This document shows positions 19,001 to 27,371 of a DNA stretch of 64,000 bases, in pieces. A program made the translations under genes and the position numbers. A model generated the notes under the pieces. The model was not told the origin of the DNA and searched no databases. It saw only the letters and a list, made by a program, of their open reading frames with translations. Position 1 is the first letter of the stretch; each line of letters starts with the position of its first letter. Source of the DNA: Wandonia haliotis (GTDB taxonomy: Bacteria > Bacteroidota > Bacteroidia > Flavobacteriales_D > Crocinitomicaceae); NCBI RefSeq assembly GCF_039523435.1, contig NZ_BAAAFH010000003.1, forward strand, positions 992,001-1,056,000, read 5' to 3'.

Positions 19001-19636
19001 GGTTCTACTATAACAGTTCTACTGGAAGAATCTCAGGAAATTACAGTAGAAGCAACTACCAGTACGGGATGCAGTCTGTATGACACATTGTATATTACGG
19101 TTACAGATCTGGACGAAACGCAACTTTCTGCTTTTGCAGAACCTGATACATTACCGGTTGGTGGGCAAACAACGCTTACCGGGGAGGCTCCTTCCGGAGT
19201 GACTACTTCCTGGATACCACCGGGTCAGGTAAGTTCTCCGGGGAGTTTGATTACAACGGCTACGGTATATGAAGATACGGATTTCTACTTCGTTGTCTCA
19301 GATGGCTACTGCACTAAAACGGTATTGGTCCCGGTGAAAGCTCTTGAGTTTATCTGTGACGAACCCTACGTATTTGTTCCAAATGCATTTACACCGGATA
19401 ACGATAAGACAAATGACATACTTTATGTCAGAGGTCCGTATGTATTTGAAATGATCTTCCGGATCTATAACCGTTGGGGAGAAATGGTATTTGAATCTAC
19501 CGATCAGTCCTCCGGTTGGGATGGAACCTTCAAGGGCAGAGCTTGTGATCCGGATGTCTATGATTATTATCTGGATGTAAAATGTATTGATGGACAACAA
19601 TCCATTATAAAAGGTAATGTAACACTGATTCGTTAA
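16034..19636 (+). CDS. Giant surface protein with PKD domain and gliding-type (CHU_C / T9SS type B) C-terminus
   Basis: A 1200-aa exported protein with a signal peptide (ILLLTILSFSLCAQE). The N-terminal ~250 residues resemble the DUF7948 region found before SBBP repeats (FLENKGQWPDFVLFRA). Repeated Ser/Gly-rich beta-propeller-like units follow (IYVAGGTRSGDFTTTPGV, LYVSGWGAG). A PKD domain lies near 785-860 (PFTVQFQNFSSDSTNYEWDFG), then Ig-like segments, and finally the CHU_C tail (FVPNAFTPDNDKTNDILYV, IYNRWGEMVFESTDQSSGWDG). The tail predicts T9SS export. It is the first gene of an overlapping operon with PorP/SprF. Confidence 0.92.
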   Translation: MMKLASILLLTILSFSLCAQEIPDHEGNFKFLENKGQWPDFVLFRAESKYGKMYVEQGRILYQFVDMKEMRHAHFNEVETAPDLKQELIIARFQGANEVTAIKKTKPSREYYNFFIGNDPDRWASEVRGYADIVLNELYEGIDLRLNNEGDVLKYDFIVAPHASPDQIRIEYPNAEKVLLTKDGGLRVKGKLGLIEEKKPYVYQVRNGKIVEIPAAYRLEGNIVTYELEEYDEALELIIDPAMIFASYSGSESDNFGMTATYDSNGSLYSGGIAFGNSYPTTAGAYDENGTFTQVNAAANQSLRYGITDIFISKYSADGTTMVYSTYIGGGDDFGGTEVPHSIICNDNNELYFFGTTSSDDFPLVNPVQAVFNGGLYREFTSNGTHFWGSDGTTNSGGTDLVVGKLSSDGSTLMGATYIGGSANDGLNYNESGAVNGNFFGGLLYNYGDPYRGEIMLDDAGNCYVVSCTYSTDFPLVNAAQPTYGGAMDGVIMKFSPDLATLLQSTYWGGNGRDACYAIKFDSNNSIYVAGGTRSGDFTTTPGVIQPNHNGVTQPDGFITKFDASGTSVLSSTLLGTPAYDQAFFLQIDRYDDVFVLGQTTGSITPSAGVYGNPNSGQFIMQLTTDLDNVIRQTVFGNGNSLVNISPTAFLVDVCGNLYVSGWGAGIAGSLQQGSPLSGMPVTSDAYQQNHGDGYNFYLIVLSREMGGLLYGSYLGGGQAQEHVDGGTSRFDEMGIVYHSACGGCGGHSDFQTFPPDVWSLTNESDNCNNLVFKFDLEIVPKAEFTVDHTEGCAPFTVQFQNFSSDSTNYEWDFGDGVTSTTDYNPIYTFNTPGTYEVTLYVQDTICLLTDSAKVYVTVHDSLLLDITPDTIVCGAAQVQLWANSYGTGDTFLWSSQPDFSDTLNSYPTDSLATVFPDEDATYYVQVTNAWCTRTDSMQVIFLSEVLTYDYPDTVCAGDSFSITAINSLPSVSFTFDWAPDSVIVSGDGGSTITVLLEESQEITVEATTSTGCSLYDTLYITVTDLDETQLSAFAEPDTLPVGGQTTLTGEAPSGVTTSWIPPGQVSSPGSLITTATVYEDTDFYFVVSDGYCTKTVLVPVKALEFICDEPYVFVPNAFTPDNDKTNDILYVRGPYVFEMIFRIYNRWGEMVFESTDQSSGWDGTFKGRACDPDVYDYYLDVKCIDGQQSIIKGNVTLIR

Positions 19637-20658
19637 TGAATACCCTCCTGAAATATCTGGTAGCAATGGCTGGTATTTTACTGGGGAGTTATAGTCTTTC
19701 CCAGGATATTCACTTTTCACAGTACATGCACAATCCGTTGTATCAGAATCCCGGAAATACCGGGTTTTTCAGAGGAGACTACCGGGTTAACATGGCATAC
19801 AGAGATCAGTGGCGATCAGTAACCGTACCCTTCCAGACTCTGTCTTTATCAGGAGATAATGCAGGATTTATCAATGGAAAGCTGGCGGTTGGTTTCTATT
19901 TTGTACATGATGTAGTAGGAGATGGAAAATTTCGTACCATCGATTTTTTACCTTCTTTGGCCTATCACATCCGGCTGGATAAGAAAAAGGGAGAAAATAA
20001 TGTACATAGCTTGCGTCCGGGGATTCAGTTTGGAGTAAACTCAAGAGAAGTCCAACCGGGAAATTTTTCATGGGATACACAATACAATGGTTATTATTAT
20101 GACCCGAGTTTATCAGGACAGGAGATCTTCCAACGTGAAAGTTATACCAACTTTGCTTTGGGGTTCGGAACGGTATATGAATGGTTCACCTCCTCGCGTA
20201 AGAACTTTAATGTCGGATTCGCATGGTACAATATGACCCGTCAGAATCAGGGGTTTTTCGGGCAAAAAATCCAACGGGATATGCGTTTTACTTTCCATGG
20301 ACGGGGACAGTTTAAAATCGGGCTGGACTGGGATATTATTCCTTCCTTTTCTATGAATTTTCAGGGGAAATATCATGAACTTATTTTTGGAAGTCAATTG
20401 CGCTACATCCTGAAAGAGAAAAGAGGGGAGTATATGGCAATGTACTTCGGTGCCTTTTCCAGAACGCGAGATGCAGCTTACCTGATGGTAGGAATGGATT
20501 ATCAGAACTGGTTTGCAGGCTTGAGTTATGATATTAATTTTTCCAAATTAGTTCCGGCATCACGTGTGCGCGGGGGAATTGAAATAACACTGCAATACAT
20601 TTTAAAAACGTTTAAACCTAAAAAGGTCAATCATCGAATATGTCCCGTTTACATTTAA
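19636..20658 (+). CDS. PorP/SprF-family type IX secretion outer-membrane protein
   Basis: A 340-aa beta-barrel protein with signal peptide (MAGILLGSYSLSQ) and the defining start of the mature chain: DIHFSQYMHNPLYQNPGNTG. SprF-type proteins sit beside genes for CHU_C-tailed adhesins and are needed for their secretion or anchoring through the T9SS. Its ATG overlaps the adhesin stop by one base (TAATG) and its own end overlaps the next gene by 19 bp, indicating tight coupling. This is probably the dedicated partner of the 1200-aa protein. Confidence 0.94.
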   Translation: MNTLLKYLVAMAGILLGSYSLSQDIHFSQYMHNPLYQNPGNTGFFRGDYRVNMAYRDQWRSVTVPFQTLSLSGDNAGFINGKLAVGFYFVHDVVGDGKFRTIDFLPSLAYHIRLDKKKGENNVHSLRPGIQFGVNSREVQPGNFSWDTQYNGYYYDPSLSGQEIFQRESYTNFALGFGTVYEWFTSSRKNFNVGFAWYNMTRQNQGFFGQKIQRDMRFTFHGRGQFKIGLDWDIIPSFSMNFQGKYHELIFGSQLRYILKEKRGEYMAMYFGAFSRTRDAAYLMVGMDYQNWFAGLSYDINFSKLVPASRVRGGIEITLQYILKTFKPKKVNHRICPVYI

Positions 20659-22889
20659 TTTTCATACCTTTTTTTCTGTTGACTTTTTCCCTGTCCGGTC
20701 AGACGGAGCTGAAGCAGATTTTGAAATTTGCAGAAGAACAGTACGAAAAAGGAGACTATTATTATGCCAAAGAGTACTACGAAAAAGCTTTGTTGTATGA
20801 TTCCTCTTCGGTTTCGATTTTGTGGAAATATGCGGAGACGTTGCGGGCTTATCAGGATTATCCTAATGCTGCTCGTTATTATGGAAAAGTCTATGAAAAG
20901 GAAGAGGCCCGGTTGTACCCGAATAGTCTCATTTATTACGGGATGATGCTGAAACAAAGCGGGAATTATGAAGCTGCTCTCGAAGTATTTAAAAGAGCTA
21001 AGAAGAGGTATGCGAGAGATAAACGGGGATTCGCCTATAAAAAATCCCGCGAAGAGATTTCAGCTTGTGTTTGGGCAAAGTCGACCATTGATGATTCGGC
21101 AGATGTTGTTTTTACTAACCTTCCGGAAACGGTCAATACCAAAAATGCTGAATTTGGTCACCTTGTTTTTGAAAATAAGCTGTTGTTTTCATCCCTGAGA
21201 GCCGATTCTGTGCACACGAACGAAGAAGTCTACGAAAACGATTATCACACGCATTTGTATTATTCGGACAAGCAGGACGATAAATACACACGTGCGGATG
21301 TCGTAAAAGAGTTATTTTACAAAAAGATGAATTCAGGGAACGGTTCTTTCAGTCTGGATGGAAAACGGTTTTATTTTAGCTTGTGTTCCGAAGGTGAAGC
21401 TACCTATCGCTGCAAAATAATGGTTGCCCGGTATGAAGACGGTCGATGGGCTGATATTGATTCATTAGGTGAAATTATTAATGAGCCGGGAACGACTACT
21501 ACTCAACCGGCGATTGGGGAAGTGATGGGGGATGAGTGGCTGTTCTTCGCTTCAAATCGAGAGGATTCAAAAGGAGGAATGGATATTTACTTCAGTGTGA
21601 TTAAAAACGGGAATCAGTATGGAAAGGTAAAGAATTTTAAATCGATTAATACAATGGGGAATGAAGTAACCCCCTATTTCGACAGAGAAAATAAAGTATT
21701 GTATTTTTCGAGCGATTTTCATGAAGGATATGGAGGTTTTGACGTGTTCGAGGCACGATTTGAGAATAATGAGTTTAGCAAACCGAAGAATCTTGGTGTG
21801 CCGGTAAACAGCCCGGCGAACGACTTGTATTATTTCACGTATGGAGACACAGCCTATGTCTCCAGTAACCGGATAGGATCTTTATTTTCGAAGAATCCTA
21901 CTTGTTGTTCCGATATTTTTAAATTATACCCTACACCCGAACCGGAAATAGAGATTCCCGAAGAAACGCTGGAGGAATTAAATGCACGACTTCCTGTTAC
22001 GTTATATTTTCACAATGATATTCCAAATCCAAGGTCCTGGGATACGACGACTACCGTGAATTATATTGATTCGTACAATGACTATACGCAAATGCTTCCT
22101 ACGTATCAGAAAGAGTACGCCAAAGGACTTGGGTCGGAAAGAGCGCGTGATGCAGAAGAGGATATCGAAGATTTCTTTATTGAATATGTTGATCAGGGCG
22201 TAAGAGATTTACAGCTGTTCCGTGATTTATTACTCAAGGAATTACAGAAAGGAGCAAAGATTAATGTTCAGGTGAAAGGATTTGCTTCGCCTCTGGCAAA
22301 AACAGATTACAATGTGAACTTAACCAAGCGTCGGATAGCTTCACTGGTAAATTATCTCCGGGCGTATGAGGGAGGTGTTTTTGCTCCGTTTATGAAAAAT
22401 ACAGCGGAAAACGGAGGACGATTGGTGTTTACAGAAATTCCTTTTGGAGAATATGTAGCGGATCAGTTGATCAGTGATAATCCAAACGATAAGAAAAACT
22501 CCGTGTATTCAAGAGCGGCTGCGATGGAGCGAAAGATTGAAATACAAAGCGTAACATTTATCGTCGAAGAGGACAGTCTGATACAGGCATTGACGGCTGA
22601 AAAACGTATAATAGATGCAGGGGTAAGAAAACCGGGAGAAAAAATTGAAGTGGAATTCAGTATCCGTAACCAAACGTCTGTTCCGGTTAAAATTACGGCT
22701 GTAACAATTCCATGTAACTGTATCGCTGTCCCTGAATTTGATCGTGAATTCTCACCCGGTGAAACCGTCCGGTTTAAAGCCACGCTCGATACATCCGACT
22801 TCATGGGGCATACCGTAAAATCCATCGAAATTACGACCGGATATGCGCAAAACCTTGAGCTAATGATTTCCGTAGAAGTGAAAGAATGA
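20640..22889 (+). CDS. TPR / PD40 / OmpA-like protein with C-terminal DUF1573-like domain
   Basis: A 749-aa envelope protein with signal peptide (FIPFFLLTFSLSGQ). The order is TPR-type helices (AEEQYEKGDYYYAKEYYEKA, residues about 20-140), PD40/WD40-like beta-propeller strands (GSFSLDGKRFYFSLCSEGE, WLFFASNREDSKGGMDIYF, KVLYFSSDFHEGYGGFDVF), and an OmpA-like region near 535-580 (INVQVKGFASPLAKTDYNV, RRIASLVNYLRA). A DUF1573-like immunoglobulin domain ends the chain (VEFSIRNQTSVPVKITAV). The first three parts recall PorE of the T9SS; the added C-terminal domain is unusual. It is the last gene of the adhesin-sprF operon. Confidence 0.85.
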   Translation: MSRLHLIFIPFFLLTFSLSGQTELKQILKFAEEQYEKGDYYYAKEYYEKALLYDSSSVSILWKYAETLRAYQDYPNAARYYGKVYEKEEARLYPNSLIYYGMMLKQSGNYEAALEVFKRAKKRYARDKRGFAYKKSREEISACVWAKSTIDDSADVVFTNLPETVNTKNAEFGHLVFENKLLFSSLRADSVHTNEEVYENDYHTHLYYSDKQDDKYTRADVVKELFYKKMNSGNGSFSLDGKRFYFSLCSEGEATYRCKIMVARYEDGRWADIDSLGEIINEPGTTTTQPAIGEVMGDEWLFFASNREDSKGGMDIYFSVIKNGNQYGKVKNFKSINTMGNEVTPYFDRENKVLYFSSDFHEGYGGFDVFEARFENNEFSKPKNLGVPVNSPANDLYYFTYGDTAYVSSNRIGSLFSKNPTCCSDIFKLYPTPEPEIEIPEETLEELNARLPVTLYFHNDIPNPRSWDTTTTVNYIDSYNDYTQMLPTYQKEYAKGLGSERARDAEEDIEDFFIEYVDQGVRDLQLFRDLLLKELQKGAKINVQVKGFASPLAKTDYNVNLTKRRIASLVNYLRAYEGGVFAPFMKNTAENGGRLVFTEIPFGEYVADQLISDNPNDKKNSVYSRAAAMERKIEIQSVTFIVEEDSLIQALTAEKRIIDAGVRKPGEKIEVEFSIRNQTSVPVKITAVTIPCNCIAVPEFDREFSPGETVRFKATLDTSDFMGHTVKSIEITTGYAQNLELMISVEVKE

Positions 22890-23025
22890 ACTGGACGAAA
22901 TAAGAGAAGCCTAATAAAGTTGCAATTTTTTTGTGTTCGACATGATTTTTTTCGGTAGAGTAGTTTATAATTATCTTGTTCTGAGTCCTGTATGTTTTCT
23001 TTGTTTTTTTAGATGTATTTAGGGC

Positions 23026-23055
23026 TTCGAACTAATTTATAATATTCTATTTTTG
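23026..23055 (+). promoter_or_regulatory. Bacteroidota-type promoter for the repeat-protein gene
   Basis: TTCG at 23026-23029, an 18-bp spacer and TATTTTTG at 23048-23055 fit the TTTG / TAnnTTTG pattern with one upstream mismatch. The ATG lies 17 bp further on, in an AT-rich 182-bp intergenic region. Confidence 0.6.
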
Positions 23056-23071
23056 CAAAAAAAATATACAC

Positions 23072-24823
23072 ATGAAAAAAACTTTAACACTATTCTTAAC
23101 CTTTTTTCTAACAGGCTTTTTGTTTTCTCAGCATGTTTTTTTAAATGGATCGTATAACGGACAACATTCAAGTTCTTTAATAAATGCTTCGAATTGTTTT
23201 ATAAGCAGTATTCACTTAACTGTTTCTACAGCTTTAACAGATCCAGTACAACCAGCGAATACTACATATGAATGGACATGGTACAGAAATAATGTTCAAA
23301 TACACAAAACTTCTTCTGGTACTGCTAATGCGTACACAATTCCTCATAGCCATTTAAATCAACCGGGAGAATATAAGGTGAAACTTACCATTAATGATTA
23401 CTATGTTTCATGGTCAAACTCACTTACTGTTAACCTGACGGGGATTATTAGTCCTTATGGTGCGGATAACATCAGTGGTCGAGTTGTATCAGGAGACTTC
23501 AATCGAAATGGAAAGAAAGATAATTTGGCGGCATTCTACAGGTATAGTAAGTTTTCTACTGCTTTGCATGTTTGGAATGGGGAGACCGATGGTTACTTGA
23601 GTTATGAAGGAAATGACGGTTGGTGGAAATCAGATGATTATGAGGCAGGGCAGTTACTTCATGTCGTTTCCGGAGATTTTGATCGAGATGGATATGAAGA
23701 TGATATTGCGGCTATTTATGACTATGGTAACTTTATGACAAGAATTCACGTTTGGACATCAAATGGTAACTCATTTACGTTTCATGGAAGCGCAGGATGG
23801 TGGTACGGAGGAAGCTATGATGCTACTAAATTAGTAGCTTTTGTTGCTGGAGATTTTGACCATGATGGATATGTTGATGATCTGATGGGATTCTATGATT
23901 ATGGTAACTTCACGACCAGAGCGCATGTCTGGCTGTCTACAGGAAGTGCTTTTGTTTCACAGGGGACATCGACAGGATGGTGGTCTTCTAATCAGTATGA
24001 TGCGACCAAAATTTCTGGTAGAGTAGTTTCAGGAGACTTCAATAAAGATGGTTATAAATCAGATATTATAGCTTTTTATGATTATGGTAATTTTGTTACA
24101 ACGGCTCATATGTGGTTGTCGAATGGATCATCATTATCGATGCAGGGGGGAACAGGAGGTGTTTGGACATCTAATAATTACAGTGCATTGAAAATAACAA
24201 ACCGTTTAGTGAGTGGAGATTTTAATTTAGATGGATTTGAATCTGATGTTGTAGCTCTTTATGATTATGGAAGTGCTACAACAAGAGCTCATAGATGGTC
24301 GGCAAATGGGAGTAACTTAAATTATTCTGGGCCAAATGGAATTTGGTATTCAAGTCAATATGATGCTACTAAAATTACAGACAGAATAGTTTCAGGTGAC
24401 TTCAACTCTAATGGTAGCAATTCAGATATTTCGTGTTTTTATGATTATGGTAATTTGTCAGTTCGAAACCATGTTTGGTTGAATAACCAGTTTCAAGGAA
24501 CTAGTGGATGGTGGGAAGTTTGTAACCCGGTATTATCAAAAAGTACATTAGGAACTTCAATAGAAGATGTTGTTATTGAAGGTGAGACAATCCTTTTCCC
24601 AAACCCTGTGGTAGGATCGCTTTCTATAAAAAGTAGCAAAGGAATGTCTTCAGTTTTTATTTTTGATAATCAAGGAAGGCTTGTTGCAGAATTTGAACCG
24701 AAATCGGGAGCTGAAAACGATGATGTTCTTCTTGATCTAAGTCATATTAGTTCTGGTCTTTTTATGGCTGTAGTAACTTATGATGACGGAATAACAGAAA
24801 GCTTTAAGCTTGTAAAAGAATAA
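23072..24823 (+). CDS. T9SS-sorted secreted protein with six FG-GAP-like repeats
   Basis: A 583-aa exported protein with signal peptide (LTLFLTFFLTGFLFSQ). An Ig/PKD-like domain (YEWTWYRNNVQIHKTSS, GEYKVKLTINDYYV) is followed by six repeats of about 60 aa, each of the form SGDFN-x-DGY-x-x-D-I-x-AFYDYGNF-x-T-x-AHVW. Their acidic D-x-D-x-D-like loops resemble FG-GAP/VCBS calcium sites, so a six-bladed propeller is likely. The C-terminus is a type A sorting domain (ILFPNPVVGSLSIKSSKG, VFIFDNQGRLVAEF). The DNA is more AT-rich than the preceding operon. Ligand or carbohydrate binding is an inference; the function is unknown. Confidence 0.85.
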   Translation: MKKTLTLFLTFFLTGFLFSQHVFLNGSYNGQHSSSLINASNCFISSIHLTVSTALTDPVQPANTTYEWTWYRNNVQIHKTSSGTANAYTIPHSHLNQPGEYKVKLTINDYYVSWSNSLTVNLTGIISPYGADNISGRVVSGDFNRNGKKDNLAAFYRYSKFSTALHVWNGETDGYLSYEGNDGWWKSDDYEAGQLLHVVSGDFDRDGYEDDIAAIYDYGNFMTRIHVWTSNGNSFTFHGSAGWWYGGSYDATKLVAFVAGDFDHDGYVDDLMGFYDYGNFTTRAHVWLSTGSAFVSQGTSTGWWSSNQYDATKISGRVVSGDFNKDGYKSDIIAFYDYGNFVTTAHMWLSNGSSLSMQGGTGGVWTSNNYSALKITNRLVSGDFNLDGFESDVVALYDYGSATTRAHRWSANGSNLNYSGPNGIWYSSQYDATKITDRIVSGDFNSNGSNSDISCFYDYGNLSVRNHVWLNNQFQGTSGWWEVCNPVLSKSTLGTSIEDVVIEGETILFPNPVVGSLSIKSSKGMSSVFIFDNQGRLVAEFEPKSGAENDDVLLDLSHISSGLFMAVVTYDDGITESFKLVKE

Positions 24824-24843
24824 TATTATATCCACAATGTAAA

Positions 24844-24877
24844 AGGAGGGAGTAAAGTAAGCTTCCTCCTTTTTTTG
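24844..24877 (+). terminator. Intrinsic terminator of the repeat-protein gene
   Basis: A 9-bp stem (24844-24852 with 24862-24870, AGGAGGGAG / CTTCCTCCT, one G-U pair) is followed by six T residues. It lies about 20 bp after the stop. Confidence 0.88.
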
Positions 24878-24923
24878 TATTATTATGTCTAGTCCTGAAA
24901 TATCGATACACAAAAGAATCGTT

Positions 24924-25151
24924 ATGAAAGAAGACCAAGGATCAGATTATGTAAAACGAACGCAGAAGGATTATTCTCTATCCTTTAAATTGGGAGTTGT
25001 CCAGGAAGTAGAGTGTGGTATTAGAATATATAACACTTGTAGACCTTATTACTCTTGTTTTATGAAAACTCCAAAACAGATGCATCAGCATCAGGAAATC
25101 AGAATAAAAACAAATATCCCAGCAAATATGTGTTTGCTTGCTGGGATATAA
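24924..25151 (+). pseudogene. IS3-family OrfA-OrfB remnant fused by internal deletion
   Basis: The first ~32 residues (MKEDQGSDYVKRTQKDYSLS then FKLGVVQEVECG) match the N-terminal helix-turn-helix start of IS3-family OrfA. After about 25020 the same frame continues as IYNTCRPYYSCFMKTPKQMH, the YNxxRPH...TPxQxH pattern at the C-terminal end of the OrfB integrase. The catalytic DDE domain and most of both genes are missing, so no transposase activity is possible. An upstream in-frame ATG at 24885 overlaps the element boundary and is unlikely to be the native start. Confidence 0.78.
25114..25149 (+). other. 12-bp perfect hairpin near the right end of the IS remnant
   Basis: ATATCCCAGCAA (25114-25125) is exactly complementary to TTGCTGGGATAT (25138-25149), with a 12-base loop. 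It lies between the OrfB remnant and the right terminal repeat. It may be the parent element's transcription stop, or may protect against read-through from outside; there is no clean U run. Confidence 0.6.
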
Positions 25152-25265
25152 TTATTGTTTATTTTAGTCTAAAACCTGTATCGGTTATTTAGGACTAGTC
25201 ATTACTAATTGTTTTTTGTAGTAGTATGAGTCTTTCAGTGTATTCAAACAGGTGTTTAGAAAGTA

Positions 25266-25916
25266 TCACTTCCATTGCGTAAGCTCATAAGCTGCTTCCC
25301 AGAAATAGTATTCCATACGTGAAGCAGTGACAAAAGCCTCCGTCATTCTTTTCCGGATTTCAGGAGTCGTATTTTCAGCTGCGATATCACAAATTCGAAT
25401 CGCATTTTGAACGGACGCAGCAAACTCTTCGCCGCCATAGGTATCAATCCAGCGTTGGTAGGGGTTTCCTGTTTTTTGTTCCTGGCTGAGAATGTGATCG
25501 CCTACCTTCTTGTAAATCCAGAAACAGGGAAGAGTTGCGGCCATGGCTACCTCCACGGGTTCAAAGGCTGCGGTACTTTTCAAAAAATGAACATAATGAT
25601 GACACACAGGCTGTAAGGTGCCCCGGTCTGTTACAGCAAAATCCTCAAAATAGGATTCATGAAGTGCGTTTTCCACAACAATTGCTGACTCTCCGAAGCG
25701 GATATAAGTCAGGGCTTCCTCAATAGCAAAAGCTTTTGCTCCAATGAGTGCCAGTGTTCTTCCAAAGTGTTCCAGATAAAGAGAGTCCTGCGCCATATAA
25801 AAACGAAATTTCTCTTTAGGAAGACTCCCGTTTGTCAATTCGGTGATAAATGGCATCTTCAGAATAGATGCGTATTTCTCTTCGATTGTTTTCCATGCGT
25901 TTTCAGACCAATTCAT
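25266..25916 (-). CDS. tenA: Aminopyrimidine aminohydrolase / thiaminase II (TenA family)
   Basis: Salvages the pyrimidine half of degraded thiamine by hydrolysing aminomethyl-aminopyrimidine to HMP. It is 216 aa. TenA features are FYMAQDSLYLEHFGRTLALI, the catalytic cysteine Cys131 in LPCFWIYKKVGDHI, NPYQRWIDTYGGEEFAASV, and Glu207 in MEYYFWEAAY. It is the last gene of the thiM-thiE-thiD-tenA operon, overlapping thiD by 14 bp. All these genes fit salvage rather than de novo synthesis. Confidence 0.93.
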   Translation of the reverse strand: MNWSENAWKTIEEKYASILKMPFITELTNGSLPKEKFRFYMAQDSLYLEHFGRTLALIGAKAFAIEEALTYIRFGESAIVVENALHESYFEDFAVTDRGTLQPVCHHYVHFLKSTAAFEPVEVAMAATLPCFWIYKKVGDHILSQEQKTGNPYQRWIDTYGGEEFAASVQNAIRICDIAAENTTPEIRKRMTEAFVTASRMEYYFWEAAYELTQWK

Positions 25917-26736
25917 GTTTAATTAGTTTTTGAGGGTTAAAAAAGTGATTCAGGGGACCATTGCCCTTACCGGTTTGTACATCCCTTCCGTGTTTGATGG
26001 CTTCATAGACATAGTTCTGTGCCAGCTCTACAGAGGAGTAAAGATCTTTTTCCTGTGCGATATAAGAAGCAATAGCAGAAGAAAGCGTGCAGCCTGATCC
26101 GTGTGTGTTTTGCGTAGCAAACTTTTCCGCATGAAACGCATGGAAGTTATGATCCTGATCCAGAAAAAGAGAAGTGATCGTCTGGGTTTCTTGATGACCA
26201 CCTTTCAACAGGATGCTGTTACAACCCAGGGTTTTGATTCGTTCTCCTGCGGTTCGCATTTCGTCCAGTGTTTTTACTTCCATTCCGGCTAGAATAGCCG
26301 CTTCATCCATATTAGGAGTAATAACAGAAGCGACTGGAAACAACTGCTGAACAATAGTGGAGATGGTTTCTTCTTCAATCAAACGATGACCGCTGGTGGC
26401 GACCATAACAGGATCAAAGACAATCGGTACTTTTTTATACTTCCCCAGTGTCTTTACTATCGTTTCGACGAGTTCGGGAGTATGTACCATGCCTATTTTA
26501 ATTGCATCGGGAAACACATCGTCAAGGATTGCTTCGATCTGATCGGAAACAGCCTCAACAGGGATGGGATAAATTTTTCGTACTCCTGTGGTGTTTTGAA
26601 CCGGGAGCGCAGTTAGTACAGAAGTTGCATAGCAACCTAACGCCGAAATTGTTTTCATATCGGCTTGTATGCCGGCTCCTCCGCTACCGTCAAATCCGGC
26701 AATGGTCAGGACGGAAGGATATCTGTATGTTTTCAT
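25903..26736 (-). CDS. thiD: Hydroxymethylpyrimidine / phosphomethylpyrimidine kinase
   Basis: Phosphorylates HMP and then HMP-P to HMP-PP for thiamine phosphate synthesis. It is 277 aa, ribokinase fold. Motifs are TIAGFDGSGGAGIQADMKTI, VFDPVMVATSGHRLIEEE, VITPNMDEAAILAGMEV and the anion-hole region THGSGCTLSSAIASYIA. It overlaps thiE by 4 bp upstream and tenA by 14 bp downstream, so expression is coupled under the upstream TPP riboswitch. Confidence 0.96.
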   Translation of the reverse strand: MKTYRYPSVLTIAGFDGSGGAGIQADMKTISALGCYATSVLTALPVQNTTGVRKIYPIPVEAVSDQIEAILDDVFPDAIKIGMVHTPELVETIVKTLGKYKKVPIVFDPVMVATSGHRLIEEETISTIVQQLFPVASVITPNMDEAAILAGMEVKTLDEMRTAGERIKTLGCNSILLKGGHQETQTITSLFLDQDHNFHAFHAEKFATQNTHGSGCTLSSAIASYIAQEKDLYSSVELAQNYVYEAIKHGRDVQTGKGNGPLNHFFNPQKLIKHELV

Positions 26737-27371
26737 TTTACAAGTTCATTTTTTAACGTGTACGCCGCTTTTTGAGGATCGTGAGCACTGCAGATAGCTG
26801 ATACGACGGCAATACAGTCAGCGCCTGCCTGTATAACCTCCCGGGCATTACCCGCATGTATATTGCCGATAGCGACTAATGGTTTTTCAGTCAATTGTCG
26901 TATGGATGCAATGCCTTTGAGTCCCCATTCCGTAACAGTATCCGTTTTAGTAGGCGTACTAAATACGGGACTAATGCCCAGATAATCCGAGGCGGTAACC
27001 TGTTCGTTCTGCAATTGATCCAGGTATTCAATGGAGTAACCGACAAGTTTTGTACGATCCTGCCATTGTTCCCGGATTACTGTAGGAGGCGTATCAGTAT
27101 TTCCTACGTGTATTCCGGCAGCGTCTGCCTGCATAGCAACGGAGGCATTGTCATTGATAAGCAGGGGGACAGCGTATTTTTCTGTCAGCTCCCGGAGTTG
27201 GAGTGCTTTTTTAAGGAAGACTTCCTGAGAACAGTTTTTTTCTCGTAACTGGATCAGGTCCACACCTCCCAGAATAGCCTGTTCAGCTACGTGCAGAAAA
27301 TTTCGCCCATTACAATCTGCTTCCGAGATAACGAGATACAACTGATAGGGAAACTGCCTGAGCGGAATCAC
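26733..27371 (-). CDS. thiE: Thiamine phosphate synthase
   Basis: TIM-barrel enzyme joining HMP-PP and hydroxyethylthiazole phosphate to thiamine phosphate. It is 212 aa. Visible segments are GGVDLIQLREKNCSQEVFLK, the pyrophosphate-site LLINDNASVAMQADAAGIHV, LVGYSIEYLDQL, YLGISPVFSTPTKTDT and PLVAIGNIHAGNAREVIQAG. The start is a GTG overlapping the thiM stop (GTGA), a translational-coupling arrangement. It combines the products of thiM and thiD, its two neighbours. Confidence 0.95.
   Translation of the reverse strand: MIPLRQFPYQLYLVISEADCNGRNFLHVAEQAILGGVDLIQLREKNCSQEVFLKKALQLRELTEKYAVPLLINDNASVAMQADAAGIHVGNTDTPPTVIREQWQDRTKLVGYSIEYLDQLQNEQVTASDYLGISPVFSTPTKTDTVTEWGLKGIASIRQLTEKPLVAIGNIHAGNAREVIQAGADCIAVVSAICSAHDPQKAAYTLKNELVK

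Larger units (their letters stand above)
24886..25201 (+). mobile_element. Internally deleted IS3-family element (MITE-like, 316 bp)
   Basis: The ends are inverted repeats: the left end reads TGTCTAGTCCTGAAATATCG and the right end, on the other strand, TGACTAGTCCTAAATAACCG; both continue with ATAC. They share most positions and start with TG, as IS3 elements do. TTA flanks both sides (24883-24885 and 25202-25204), matching a 3-bp target duplication, although the region is AT-rich. Inside, the start of an OrfA-like frame is joined in frame to the end of an OrfB-like transposase. It is therefore a non-autonomous deletion derivative. Confidence 0.8.
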
